Shown here: piece by piece, positions 26,036 to 34,306 of the stretch
Layout of the letters: the number at the start of each line of letters is the position of its first letter
Numbering within the stretch: position 1 is the first letter of the stretch
Source of the DNA: Rhodococcus sp. 105337
GTDB taxonomy: Bacteria > Actinomycetota > Actinomycetes > Mycobacteriales > Mycobacteriaceae
Direction of reading: 5' to 3'
DNA: 64,000 bases
Assembly: GCF_012844225.1 (NCBI RefSeq)
Contig: NZ_JABAGQ010000001.1
Location: 682,001-746,000 of the forward strand
The notes under the pieces: generated by a model
Told to the model about the DNA's origin: nothing
What the model saw: the letters and a program-made list of their open reading frames with translations, nothing else
Database searches by the model: none
Position numbers and translations under genes: made by a program

Positions 26036-27751
26036 GTGGCTGACACAGCGGTGGTCGATCAGGAATCAGGGAACGCAGGGACACAGGACACGCCGGCGAA
26101 AGCGTCCGGACGTCCCCTCCCCCAGCTGACCCTGGAAAACAAGTTCTTCTGGAAATCAGGCGCGGACGGCCTGCTGCGGATACAGGAATGCGAGTCGTGC
26201 TCGGCTCTCATCCATCCTCCTCAGCCGATCTGCCGCTACTGCCGGGGGAAACAGATGGGGGTGCGCGTCGTCTCGGGTTACGCCACCCTCATCGGATTCA
26301 CGGTCAACCACCGCTTCGGTCTGCCCGGGCTCCCTACGCCGTTCGTCATCGCGCAGGTCGCACTCGAGGAAGACCCCCGGGTGCGGCTCACGACCAACAC
26401 GGTGGAATGCGATGCCGAGCAACTCGAGCTCGGCATGCGCATGGAAGTCGTGTTCGAAGCCGACGGCGACGTCTGGCTTCCGTTCTTCCGCCCGGTAGCG
26501 GAGCAGGGTCCCCCTGCTCCCCTGCCGACGGACGAGATCGAACCGGACCAGATCCGGTTCCACATCCGTCCCCCTGTCACTCAGGACAAGTTCGAGGACA
26601 AAGTCGCCATCAGCGGCGTCGGCATGTCCGACATCGGACGCCGCATGATGGTCAATCCGATCGCCCTCACCATCGAGGCCTGTGAGCGCGCCGTGGCCGA
26701 CGCCGGCCTGACGATGGACGACATCGACGGCCTGTCGACCTACCCGGGTGCCGGCCCCCTGGTCGGGTTCGGCGAAGGCGGCATCGGCGCGCTCGAGTCC
26801 GCGCTCGGCCTGCGCCCCACCTGGTTCAACGGTGGGCTCGAAACCCCCGGTCCCAGCGGCTCGGTGATCGCCGCGATGCTCGCCGTGGCGAGTGGGCTCG
26901 CACGCCACGTGCTCTGCTACCGGACACTGTGGGAGTCGACCTACAGCGAAATGATGCGCTCGGGCGACATCACCCCGTCCGGTGGACGCACCACGAGCTG
27001 GATGATGCCCTTCGGTGCCAGCTCCGCGGCACACACACTCGCCCAGAACGCCCAGCGGCATTTCCATCGCTACGGGACGACGCGCGAGACCCTCGGCTGG
27101 ATCGCGTTGAACCAGCGGGCGAACGCAGCACTCAACCCGACCGCGATCTACCGCGACCCGATGACCATGGACGACTACCTGTCCGCACGCCCGGTCACCA
27201 CGCCGTTCGGGCTCTACGACTGCGACGTCCCGTGCGACGGTGCCGTCGCGGTCATCGTCTCCGCGGCCGAAACGACACGCGATCTCGCCCGTCCCGCCAT
27301 CCGCGTCGAAGCGGTCGGGACCCAAATCGTCGAGCGCATCGAGTGGGACCAGAGCACCCTCACGCACGAACCGCAGGTCCTCGGGCCCGCAGCGCACCTG
27401 TGGACACGCACCTCGCTCCGTCCGGAGGACGTCGACGTCGCGGAGTTGTACGACGGCTTCAGCTTCAACGCCCTGTCCTGGATCGAAGCACTGGGCTTCT
27501 GCGGGATCGGCGAAGCGAAGGACTTCCTCGACGGAGGAAAGAACATCGCGCGCGACGGCATCCTCCCGCTCAACACGCACGGCGGCCAGCTCTCGCACGG
27601 CCGCACCCACGGCATGGGCCTCGTCCACGAAGCGGTCACACAGTTGCGCGGCGAAGCGGGCGACCGCCAGGTTCGCGATGCGCGTGTCGCCGTCGTCAGC
27701 AGCGGCGGGCTCACCCCGGGCAGCGCGATGCTGCTCCGGAGCGAGTCGTGA
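26036..27751 (+). CDS. DUF35-Ltp fusion; probable retro-aldolase rather than thiolase
   Basis: This 571-residue protein joins an N-terminal DUF35 domain (about 35-150, zinc ribbon CESCSALIHPPQPICRYC) to a C-terminal thiolase-fold Ltp domain (about 185-571). The thiolase nucleophile is absent: the segment aligned to ENSCATGHD reads ETPGPSGSV. Where SCP-x thiolases have EVHD, it reads ELYDGF, and the end reads NTHGGQLSHGRTHG. Those traits belong to the Ltp2-ChsH2(DUF35) class, which breaks a beta-hydroxyacyl-CoA side chain by retro-aldol cleavage using tyrosines. In those systems the two domains are separate chains; here they are fused. The start is GTG 26036. Confidence 0.86.
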   Translation: MADTAVVDQESGNAGTQDTPAKASGRPLPQLTLENKFFWKSGADGLLRIQECESCSALIHPPQPICRYCRGKQMGVRVVSGYATLIGFTVNHRFGLPGLPTPFVIAQVALEEDPRVRLTTNTVECDAEQLELGMRMEVVFEADGDVWLPFFRPVAEQGPPAPLPTDEIEPDQIRFHIRPPVTQDKFEDKVAISGVGMSDIGRRMMVNPIALTIEACERAVADAGLTMDDIDGLSTYPGAGPLVGFGEGGIGALESALGLRPTWFNGGLETPGPSGSVIAAMLAVASGLARHVLCYRTLWESTYSEMMRSGDITPSGGRTTSWMMPFGASSAAHTLAQNAQRHFHRYGTTRETLGWIALNQRANAALNPTAIYRDPMTMDDYLSARPVTTPFGLYDCDVPCDGAVAVIVSAAETTRDLARPAIRVEAVGTQIVERIEWDQSTLTHEPQVLGPAAHLWTRTSLRPEDVDVAELYDGFSFNALSWIEALGFCGIGEAKDFLDGGKNIARDGILPLNTHGGQLSHGRTHGMGLVHEAVTQLRGEAGDRQVRDARVAVVSSGGLTPGSAMLLRSES

Positions 27752-28686
27752 TGGCCGCTCACCCCCGCACCTCACCGATCGAGGAGGCCCGCGTCGACGG
27801 CGCGGGAGGCGTCTCACCCGTCTCTCGCGTCGTCGATGTCGAGGGCATCCCGATGTCCGGCCTCCTCATCGAGGCGGATGCACCCCGTGCCGTGATCGTC
27901 GCGCTGCACGGTGGTGCCGCCCGGTCCGTGTACTGGGATTGCCCCGACCATCCGGAACTGTCGCTGATGAGAGAGGCGGTGGCGCAGGGATTCACCGTGC
28001 TGGCGCTCGACCGTCCGGGTTACGGGTCTTCCCGCCCGCATCACGAGGGCATGTCCGAACCCGCTCGCCGGGTGGAGCTTGCGTTTGCGGCGATCGACGG
28101 TTTCCTCGGCTCGGGATCGCGCGGTGCCGGTGTGTTCCTCTGGGGACATTCCGTCGGCAGCGAGTTGACGATGCGGATGGCAGTCGACGATCGCAACGGC
28201 GACATCCTCGGCCTCGAACTGTCGGGCACCGGACGCGAGCATCACGCGCTCGCGGCCGACATCTTCGGCACCAAGGATCGGTACGCGAACGCCCGCGGCG
28301 TCGGCGAACTGCTCTGGACCCCGGCCGATCTCTACCCGGCCGACATCATCGGCGGCGCGAAGATCGCGTCGTCCACCCCGGCGTACGAGGGCGTCGTGAC
28401 GGCGTCCTGGCCCCAGGAGAACTTCCCTGCACTCGCCGCAGAGGTCCGGGTACCGGTGCACTTCACCGCGGCCGAGTACGAAAAGGTCTGGCGCAACGAC
28501 CCGTCCGCTCTCGACGACGTTGCGGCGATGTTCACGGAGGCACCCCGCGTGCAGGTGCAGGTAGAGCCGTCGGGTGGGCACAACCTGAGCATCGGTTACG
28601 CCGCGCCCGCCTACCACCGTCGCGTGATCTCGTTCCTCGAGGAGTGCATCGAGGGCCGCACCCGGCCGGCGGATTTCAGGTCATGA
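27751..28686 (+). CDS. Alpha/beta-hydrolase
   Basis: A 311-residue alpha/beta-hydrolase with the oxyanion LHGG, the strand-helix segment LDRPGYGSS, the nucleophile elbow GHSVGSE and the final histidine in SGGHNLS. It could open an ester, lactone, thioester or beta-diketone. The ATG at 27751 overlaps the fusion protein stop by 1 bp (TGATG), so expression is coupled. No signal peptide is seen. The substrate is unknown. Confidence 0.85.
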   Translation: MAAHPRTSPIEEARVDGAGGVSPVSRVVDVEGIPMSGLLIEADAPRAVIVALHGGAARSVYWDCPDHPELSLMREAVAQGFTVLALDRPGYGSSRPHHEGMSEPARRVELAFAAIDGFLGSGSRGAGVFLWGHSVGSELTMRMAVDDRNGDILGLELSGTGREHHALAADIFGTKDRYANARGVGELLWTPADLYPADIIGGAKIASSTPAYEGVVTASWPQENFPALAAEVRVPVHFTAAEYEKVWRNDPSALDDVAAMFTEAPRVQVQVEPSGGHNLSIGYAAPAYHRRVISFLEECIEGRTRPADFRS

Positions 28687-28714
28687 CCACCACGAACGGT
28701 AAGGAGGTTCGGTG

Positions 28715-29533
28715 ATGCGTGTCGGATTCATCGGGCTCGGAAGTCAGGGCGGGCCGATGGCCCGCCGTATCGTCGAAGCAGGCTTCGAGACCACACTGTG
28801 GGCTCGCCGGCCCGCGTCCCTCGAACCGTACGCCGACACTGCCGCCACCTACGCCGAGTCACCGGCGAAGCTCGCGGCGGTGAGCGACCTGGTGTGCCTG
28901 TGCGTGGTCGGTGACGACGACGTCCGGCAGATCGTCGCCGGAGAGAACGGGCTCCTCGAAGGACTCCGTGAAGGCGCCGTGATCGCGATCCACAGCACGA
29001 TCCACCCGGATACCTGCAGGGAACTCGCCGAGATCGCCGGCACACGCGGCGTTTCGGTCGTCGACGCGCCGGTCAGCGGCGGCGGAATGGGCGCGGCCGC
29101 AGGCACTTTGCTCGTCATGGTCGGAGGCGATGCCGAGACCGTCGAGAAGTGCCGTCCGGTGTTCTCGACCTACGGCAACCCTGTCGTGCATCTCGGCGAA
29201 GTGGGAGCCGGCCAGGTCACCAAGCTCCTCAACAACCTGTTGTTCACCGCGAACCTGTCCGCCGCGGCAAGCACCCTCGAACTCGGTGCGGCCCTCGGGA
29301 TCGATTCGGCGCGCCTGGGTGAGGTCGTCGCGAACGGCACCGCGAACAGCTTCGCCCTCGGACGCGTGGTGTCGGCAGGCGGGACACTCGACCGTATCGC
29401 GCAGCACGCGGGTGAACTTCTGCGCAAGGATGTGCGGCACATCGCGGAGATCGCCGACACAGCCGGCGTCACCCCCGGCGCCGCGCTGACCGCAGCCGAC
29501 GCCACCCTCGAGATGATGGAGTATCCGCGGTGA
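28715..29533 (+). CDS. 3-hydroxyisobutyrate dehydrogenase-family oxidoreductase
   Basis: A 272-residue beta-hydroxyacid dehydrogenase with Rossmann motif GFIGLGSQGGPMA, the substrate loop DAPVSGGGMG and the catalytic lysine in GQVTKLLNN. The ATG at 28715 follows AAGGAGG. The family oxidises 3-hydroxyacids with NAD(P)+, and some members reduce semialdehydes. It is followed with a 4-bp overlap by a second, different member. The two could form a heteromer or act on successive substrates. Confidence 0.88.
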   Translation: MRVGFIGLGSQGGPMARRIVEAGFETTLWARRPASLEPYADTAATYAESPAKLAAVSDLVCLCVVGDDDVRQIVAGENGLLEGLREGAVIAIHSTIHPDTCRELAEIAGTRGVSVVDAPVSGGGMGAAAGTLLVMVGGDAETVEKCRPVFSTYGNPVVHLGEVGAGQVTKLLNNLLFTANLSAAASTLELGAALGIDSARLGEVVANGTANSFALGRVVSAGGTLDRIAQHAGELLRKDVRHIAEIADTAGVTPGAALTAADATLEMMEYPR

Positions 29534-30324
29534 CCACAGTGCATTTCGTCGGCGCGGGCCGCATGGGCCTGCCCATGGTGGGGCGTCTCGTCTCGAACGG
29601 CCACGACGTGCGGGCTCTGGCGCGCAACGAGGAGACCCGATCGGCTCTCGAGTCGGCCGGGGCCCGGCCGGTGGCGGACATCTCCGACATCGGCGACGGC
29701 GCCGACATCGTCGCGGTCTGCGTCTTCACCGACGCCCAAGTCCGGCAGGTATGCCTCGACGACGGAGTGCTCGCTCGTATGCCACAGGGCTCGACCCTGA
29801 TCGTCCACACGACGATCAGCCCTCGTTCCATCGAGACGTTGACCGCCGAGGCGGCCCCGTACGGGGTATCGGTCGTCGACGCTGCGGTCAGCGGTGGACC
29901 GCACGACATCGCGGCGGGTGCGCTGACCTTGTTCGTCGGTGGCCCGGACGAGGCCGTCTCTGCCGTGACGCCGGTGCTGAAGAGTTATGGTGACCCGGTC
30001 ATCCACGTCGGACCCAGCGGCAGTGGCCAGCGGGTCAAGCTGGTCAACAATGCCTTGTTCGCGGCGGAGATCGGCCTGATGGCGGAGGCGGCAGAACTCG
30101 GCCGCCGGCTCGGCCTCGACGAGAAATCGCTCTTCGAGGCACTTCCGCACGCGAGTTCGTCGTGCAAAGTCATGGGCAACATCGCGATGCGCGGTTCCGT
30201 CGCGGACTTCCGCAGCGCTGTCGGCGAGTTCCTGTCGAAAGACATTGCCGTCGTGCGTGCGACCGTCGCCGAACTCGGAGCCGACCTGGGCGTGCTCGAC
30301 ACCGCGATCGACGCGCGTACGTAA
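29530..30324 (+). CDS. 3-hydroxyisobutyrate dehydrogenase-family oxidoreductase, second copy
   Basis: A 264-residue relative of the preceding gene, but clearly divergent. It has VGAGRMGLPMV near the N-terminus, DAAVSGGPHD and lysine in GQRVKLVNNAL. The start is GTG 29530 overlapping the previous stop (GGTGACC). It ends the plus-strand oxidation block; a strong hairpin follows. Confidence 0.86.
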   Translation: MTTVHFVGAGRMGLPMVGRLVSNGHDVRALARNEETRSALESAGARPVADISDIGDGADIVAVCVFTDAQVRQVCLDDGVLARMPQGSTLIVHTTISPRSIETLTAEAAPYGVSVVDAAVSGGPHDIAAGALTLFVGGPDEAVSAVTPVLKSYGDPVIHVGPSGSGQRVKLVNNALFAAEIGLMAEAAELGRRLGLDEKSLFEALPHASSSCKVMGNIAMRGSVADFRSAVGEFLSKDIAVVRATVAELGADLGVLDTAIDART

Positions 30325-30335
30325 GTCGCGGCCCC

Positions 30336-30374
30336 GACGCCGGGGCGATGCACTCGGTGCGTAGCCCCGGCGTC
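30336..30374. terminator. Bidirectional GC hairpin between convergent genes
   Basis: Perfect 11-bp arms GACGCCGGGGC / GCCCCGGCGTC enclose a second small hairpin (GCAC/GTGC). It sits between the HIBADH stop and the convergent ligase stop. No T-tract is present. Confidence 0.65.
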
Positions 30375-30384
30375 CGTCTCCCGG

Positions 30385-31947
30385 TCAGACGACGTGGGAT
30401 TCTCTATCAGCCCAGTACCCGTCGCGCAGTCGGCGCTTGTACAACTTGCCGTTGGGGTCGCGTGGAAGCTCCGTGACGAAGTCCACCGTGCGAGGACATT
30501 TGAAGGAAGCCAGCTCGTTACGGCAGAAGTCGATGAGCTCGGACTCGAGTTCCGGGCTTGCCGACGCCGGATCTGCCAACTGGACCACAGCTTTGACGGC
30601 TTCTCCCATTTCGTCGTCCGGAACGCCGATCACGGCGGCGTCGACCACCGCGGGGTGACCGACGAGGAGGTTCTCTGTCTCCTGCGGATAGATGTTCACC
30701 CCTCCCGAGATGATCATGAATGCCTGGCGATCGGTGAGATAGAGGTAGCCCTCAGCGTCGAGATATCCCATGTCGCCCAATGTCCGCCACCCCTGCTCGT
30801 TGGTGATGGACGCGGTTTTCTCGGGATCGTTGTGGTACTCGAACGCTCGACCGCCCGCGAAATACACCACGCCTACCTCCCCCGGGGGAAGCTCTCGACC
30901 GTCGTCGCCCACGATGTGGCACTCCTGCATCGGCCGGCCCACCGAACCGGGATGCGACAGCCACTCTTCGGGAGAGATCGCGGACGCGCCCACATCCTCT
31001 GTACCCGAGTAGTACTCGTGGATAATCGGTCCCCACCACTGCATCATCTGCTGCTTGACGGCGACGGGGCAGGGGGCAGCACCGTGGACGACCTCCCGCA
31101 GGCTCGACGTGTCATACCGAGCGCGGATGTCGTCGGGCAGTTTGAGCAACCGCACGAACATGGTGGGGACGAACTGCGCGTCGGTGACCCGGTACTTCTC
31201 GATCAACTCGAGACACGTGCGCGCGTCGAAGTTCTCCATCACGACGACAGTGCCGCCGAGCCGATGCCAGGACATCGAGAAGACCAGTGGCGACGCATGA
31301 TACAGCGGAGCGGGCGAGAGATAGACGACGTCCTGACGCGGACCGTGGCGCAGAAGACCACGGGCGATGAGAACGGGTGCGCACGAGGGATCACCGAGTG
31401 GCGTGCCCGGCCACGGTTTGCGCACGCCCTTCGGAAAGCCCGTGGTGCCACCCGAGTACAGCATCTCCCGGCCCTCGATTTCGGCCTCGAGGGGTTCGGC
31501 CGACTCGCTGCGAAGCACGTCGCCGTAGTGTTCGAATCCCGGGATCGACCCGCTCGCCGACACGAGCACCCGAATGGCACCGAGGTCGAGATTCTCGATC
31601 ACCTCGGCCATTCCCTCGCTGCTGACGAGGGCGACCGCACCGCAGTCGCTCAGCACGTGCTGGACCTCACCGGCCCTGAAATGCCGGTTGATCGCCGTGT
31701 AGTACAGGCCTGATCTTTGTGCTGCCCAGCAGATCTCGAGGAACGGGCGGTTGTTCTCCATGAGGATCGCGATGTGGTCGCCGGGGCGCAGTCCCCGGGA
31801 TCGGAGTGCTCGCGCGAACCGGATCGAACGCTCCTCGAGTTGCGCGTAGGTCACGGTCTCTCCGCTGGACGCCATGACGATCGCGGGCCGGTCCGGGTGG
31901 GCGCGCGCGTGGGTGCTCGGTATCAACAGTTCCTGGGTTTCGGTCAC
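30385..31947 (-). CDS. AMP-forming acyl-CoA synthetase (FadD type)
   Basis: A 520-residue ligase with P-loop YSGGTTGFPKG, the variant in which TSGTT is SGGTT, the hinge TDRQAFMIISGGVNIYP and a final NGKLYK lysine. I place the start at GTG 31947 (VTETQELL) because the longer frame to 32013 would run through operator D. It is a single gene divergent from the SDR at 32097. It activates an unknown acid. Confidence 0.9.
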   Translation of the reverse strand: MTETQELLIPSTHARAHPDRPAIVMASSGETVTYAQLEERSIRFARALRSRGLRPGDHIAILMENNRPFLEICWAAQRSGLYYTAINRHFRAGEVQHVLSDCGAVALVSSEGMAEVIENLDLGAIRVLVSASGSIPGFEHYGDVLRSESAEPLEAEIEGREMLYSGGTTGFPKGVRKPWPGTPLGDPSCAPVLIARGLLRHGPRQDVVYLSPAPLYHASPLVFSMSWHRLGGTVVVMENFDARTCLELIEKYRVTDAQFVPTMFVRLLKLPDDIRARYDTSSLREVVHGAAPCPVAVKQQMMQWWGPIIHEYYSGTEDVGASAISPEEWLSHPGSVGRPMQECHIVGDDGRELPPGEVGVVYFAGGRAFEYHNDPEKTASITNEQGWRTLGDMGYLDAEGYLYLTDRQAFMIISGGVNIYPQETENLLVGHPAVVDAAVIGVPDDEMGEAVKAVVQLADPASASPELESELIDFCRNELASFKCPRTVDFVTELPRDPNGKLYKRRLRDGYWADRESHVV

Positions 31948-31992
31948 GGACTCTCGCCTTCTTCGTCGACCGCCGGCCCCCGCCGACGAAAC

Positions 31993-32028
31993 GGAAACAT
32001 TGTTCTCACACACTAGAACTTTGTTCTT
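31993..32028. promoter_or_regulatory. Tandem operator pair, site D (divergent ligase/SDR promoter)
   Basis: GGAAAC-ATT-GTTCTC (centre 32000) and TAGAAC-TTT-GTTCTT (centre 32021) lie 21 bp apart in the short space between the divergent genes. Both have 5- or 6-bp arms around a 3-nt centre. Confidence 0.65.
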
Positions 32029-32096
32029 GCTCTAGGTAGGTTCGGATTCACGGGTTTCCGGTTTTCTGGACCGACGCGAAAAGCAGGGATGTTCAT

Positions 32097-32858
32097 ATGG
32101 ACGGATTGAAAGGCAAAGTCGTACTGATCGCGGGTGCCGCAACCGGACTCGGCGCCGACTCCGCGCATCGCCTCGCCAGGGAAGGCGCCCGGGTCGTCGT
32201 CGGCGACATCGATGCGGAGGGAGCCGAGCGCACCGCCGCCTCCATCCGCGCAACAGGCGGTGAGGCGACCGCGGCGCAGTTCGACATCTCCGACGACGAT
32301 TCCGTGCGGGCCCTCGTAGCGTCGACGGTGGACGGTTACGGCGGACTCGACGCGGTCCACATCAACGCCGGCGACATGTCCGCCGTCACCAAGGATTCCG
32401 ACGTGGTGAGCATCGACCTCGACGTGTGGGACCGCACGGTCGCCGTCAATCTGCGCGGCCACATGCTCGTCACGCGGCACACCGTTCCCCTGCTGCTCGA
32501 ACGCGGAGGCGGTGCCATCGTCTACACCTCGTCGATCGCCTCGTTCACCGGTGATCCGCAACGGCCCGCATACTCTGCGACGAAGGCGGGGATCAACGCT
32601 CTCGCACGCCATGTCGCGTCGCGGTGGGGACGCGAAGGCATCCGCGCCAACGCGGTGACACCGGGCCTGATCCTGACCGACGAGATCCGGGAAGGCGCGC
32701 CGCCCGACCTGCTCGCCGGAATGCTCGCGCGCACGCGCAGCACCCGCCTCGGGGAAGCTGCCGATGTGTCGAGCATGGTCGCGTATCTGATGTCCGACGA
32801 CGGGTCCTGGATCAACGGGCAGGTCGTCAACGTGGACGGCGGAACCGTCCTGCGTTGA
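32097..32858 (+). CDS. Short-chain dehydrogenase/reductase
   Basis: A 253-residue classical SDR with the glycine-rich motif AGAATGLGAD, NAG region INAGDM, catalytic serine in TSSIASF and YxxxK in AYSATKAG. The start ATG 32097 is close to operator D, so it shares regulation with the divergent ligase. It ends 4 bp from a convergent gene. The substrate is probably an alcohol or ketone of the same pathway. Confidence 0.9.
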   Translation: MDGLKGKVVLIAGAATGLGADSAHRLAREGARVVVGDIDAEGAERTAASIRATGGEATAAQFDISDDDSVRALVASTVDGYGGLDAVHINAGDMSAVTKDSDVVSIDLDVWDRTVAVNLRGHMLVTRHTVPLLLERGGGAIVYTSSIASFTGDPQRPAYSATKAGINALARHVASRWGREGIRANAVTPGLILTDEIREGAPPDLLAGMLARTRSTRLGEAADVSSMVAYLMSDDGSWINGQVVNVDGGTVLR

Positions 32859-32862
32859 CGAC

Positions 32863-33810
32863 CTACTCCGTCTCCGTGGCGCGCTGGTTCTGCTCGGCCG
32901 CGGCGTCTCCCAGCGAAACGCCGTGTGCCTGTTCGAGGTAGCGCACCACCGCGGTCTGGTCTGCCCCCGGTTCGAGGGCGTCGACCGCGGCATTCCAGAC
33001 TCGGCCGATGGCCTCTCCCAGCACCGGCTCGATCCCCTGGTCGTGCGCCAGGTCGAGCGCGATGCCGATGTCCTTGCGCATCAACGCGGCGGCGAATCCG
33101 GAATCGAAGGTCCGCGACAGCACGAACTTCTCGTACTTCGTCTCGGTGGCCTGATTGCGGCCGCTCCCCGCGTTGAGCACCGCGAGAAGGGTTTCCGGCG
33201 CGATGCCGAACTTCCTGCCCACGAGCAAGGCTTCGGCCGCGACGAGGACATTGTTCGCGGCCAGCAGGTTGTTGAGCGCCTTGGCCGCGTGTCCCGAACC
33301 GACCGCACCGACGTGGATGATCTCCTGTCCGGTCTCCTGCAACAACGGGCGGACCCTGTCGACAACAGCGGTGTCACCACCGACCATCACGGCGAGGGCC
33401 GCCTGTTCGGCCTTCGCCACCCCGCCGCTGACCGGCGCGTCGACGACCGAGATCCCCTTCTCTCCGGCGATCCGGGCGAGGCGTTGTGTGCGCGTGGGCA
33501 CGCTCGAGCCCATATCGATCAGCACGGCGCCCGGACGGAGATGCGCGAGCAGGCCGTCCTCACCCAGCACCACGGCGTCCACGATGTCGCTGGTCGGCAG
33601 GACCAGGATCACGGCATCACAGTCGGAGAAGTCGGCGAATCCCGCGGCACCGCTGACTCCGGAATGCTCGTCGACGAAACGCTGCTGAGAGTCGATGTCG
33701 GCATCGCGTACCACCAGTGGCCGGACGCTGCGCGCGAAGTTGCGCGCGATCGGGCGGCCCATAGCACCGAGACCGACGTGCCCCAGGCGGCGTACCGACG
33801 TCGCACTCAT
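32863..33810 (-). CDS. 3-hydroxyisobutyrate dehydrogenase-family oxidoreductase, third member
   Basis: A 315-residue member with GHVGLGAMGRP, VDAPVSGGVAKAEQ and the lysine in GHAAKALNN. The start at 33810 follows GAGGAGGCGACAG and overlaps the CMD-like gene by 4 bp. It is the last gene of the LuxE-LuxC-AKR-ALDH-CMD-HIBADH operon, and probably handles a hydroxyacid or its semialdehyde. Confidence 0.88.
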   Translation of the reverse strand: MSATSVRRLGHVGLGAMGRPIARNFARSVRPLVVRDADIDSQQRFVDEHSGVSGAAGFADFSDCDAVILVLPTSDIVDAVVLGEDGLLAHLRPGAVLIDMGSSVPTRTQRLARIAGEKGISVVDAPVSGGVAKAEQAALAVMVGGDTAVVDRVRPLLQETGQEIIHVGAVGSGHAAKALNNLLAANNVLVAAEALLVGRKFGIAPETLLAVLNAGSGRNQATETKYEKFVLSRTFDSGFAAALMRKDIGIALDLAHDQGIEPVLGEAIGRVWNAAVDALEPGADQTAVVRYLEQAHGVSLGDAAAEQNQRATETE

Positions 33811-34280
33811 GCTGTCGCCTCCTCGGCGGAGGAGGTGCCGGACTCCGCTGCGTCGAGCGGTCCCAGTTGTTCCACGAGTGTCGCCTGGACGACCCGCATC
33901 GCGGCGAGTCCCGCCGGCGCGCCGACGTACGCGGTGGCGTGGAGTACCGCCTCGGATATCTCCCTGCGGGTCAGCCCGTTCCGGAGTCCCGCGCGCACAT
34001 GGGTCGCAAGTTCGGTGTGCTGCCCGAGCGCGATGAGCAGTGACACCGTGACGAGGGACCGGTCGCGCCGTCCCAAGCCTTCGCGAGTCCACACACCGCC
34101 CCAGACGAACTCGCTGACGTAGCCCTGGAGGGCTTCCCCGTCCGTGCCCGCGTTGCGGGTCAGCGCCGCATCGACATACTCGTCGCCCAGCACATCCCTG
34201 CGTTCGGTGAGTCCGGCGTTGTAGACCGTCTCGTGTGCTGCGGCGACGCCGCTCCGCACGGTGGTGCCCTCTGGAGACAT
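33807..34280 (-). CDS. Carboxymuconolactone decarboxylase-family protein (PcaC-like)
   Basis: A 157-residue all-helical protein whose middle (FVWGGVWTREGLGRRDRSL, HVRAGLRNGLTRREI, HATAYVGAPAG) closely follows gamma-carboxymuconolactone decarboxylase (PcaC). No protocatechuate ring-cleavage genes are near, so it may act on a different lactone or acid. Cysteines of the AhpD redox type are absent. It lies between the ALDH and HIBADH genes of the LuxE-led operon. Confidence 0.85.
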   Translation of the reverse strand: MSPEGTTVRSGVAAAHETVYNAGLTERRDVLGDEYVDAALTRNAGTDGEALQGYVSEFVWGGVWTREGLGRRDRSLVTVSLLIALGQHTELATHVRAGLRNGLTRREISEAVLHATAYVGAPAGLAAMRVVQATLVEQLGPLDAAESGTSSAEEATA

Positions 34281-34306
34281 CGGTGATCCCTTCGTGGCCG
34301 GCGGTT

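Noticed and set aside
32014-32028. A KstR box at TAGAACTTTGTTCTT
   Set aside because: The KstR consensus TNNAACNNGTTNNA has a 2-nt centre. Here it is 3 nt, and the element fits the local GAGAAY-NNN-RTTCTC family with its 21-bp partner.
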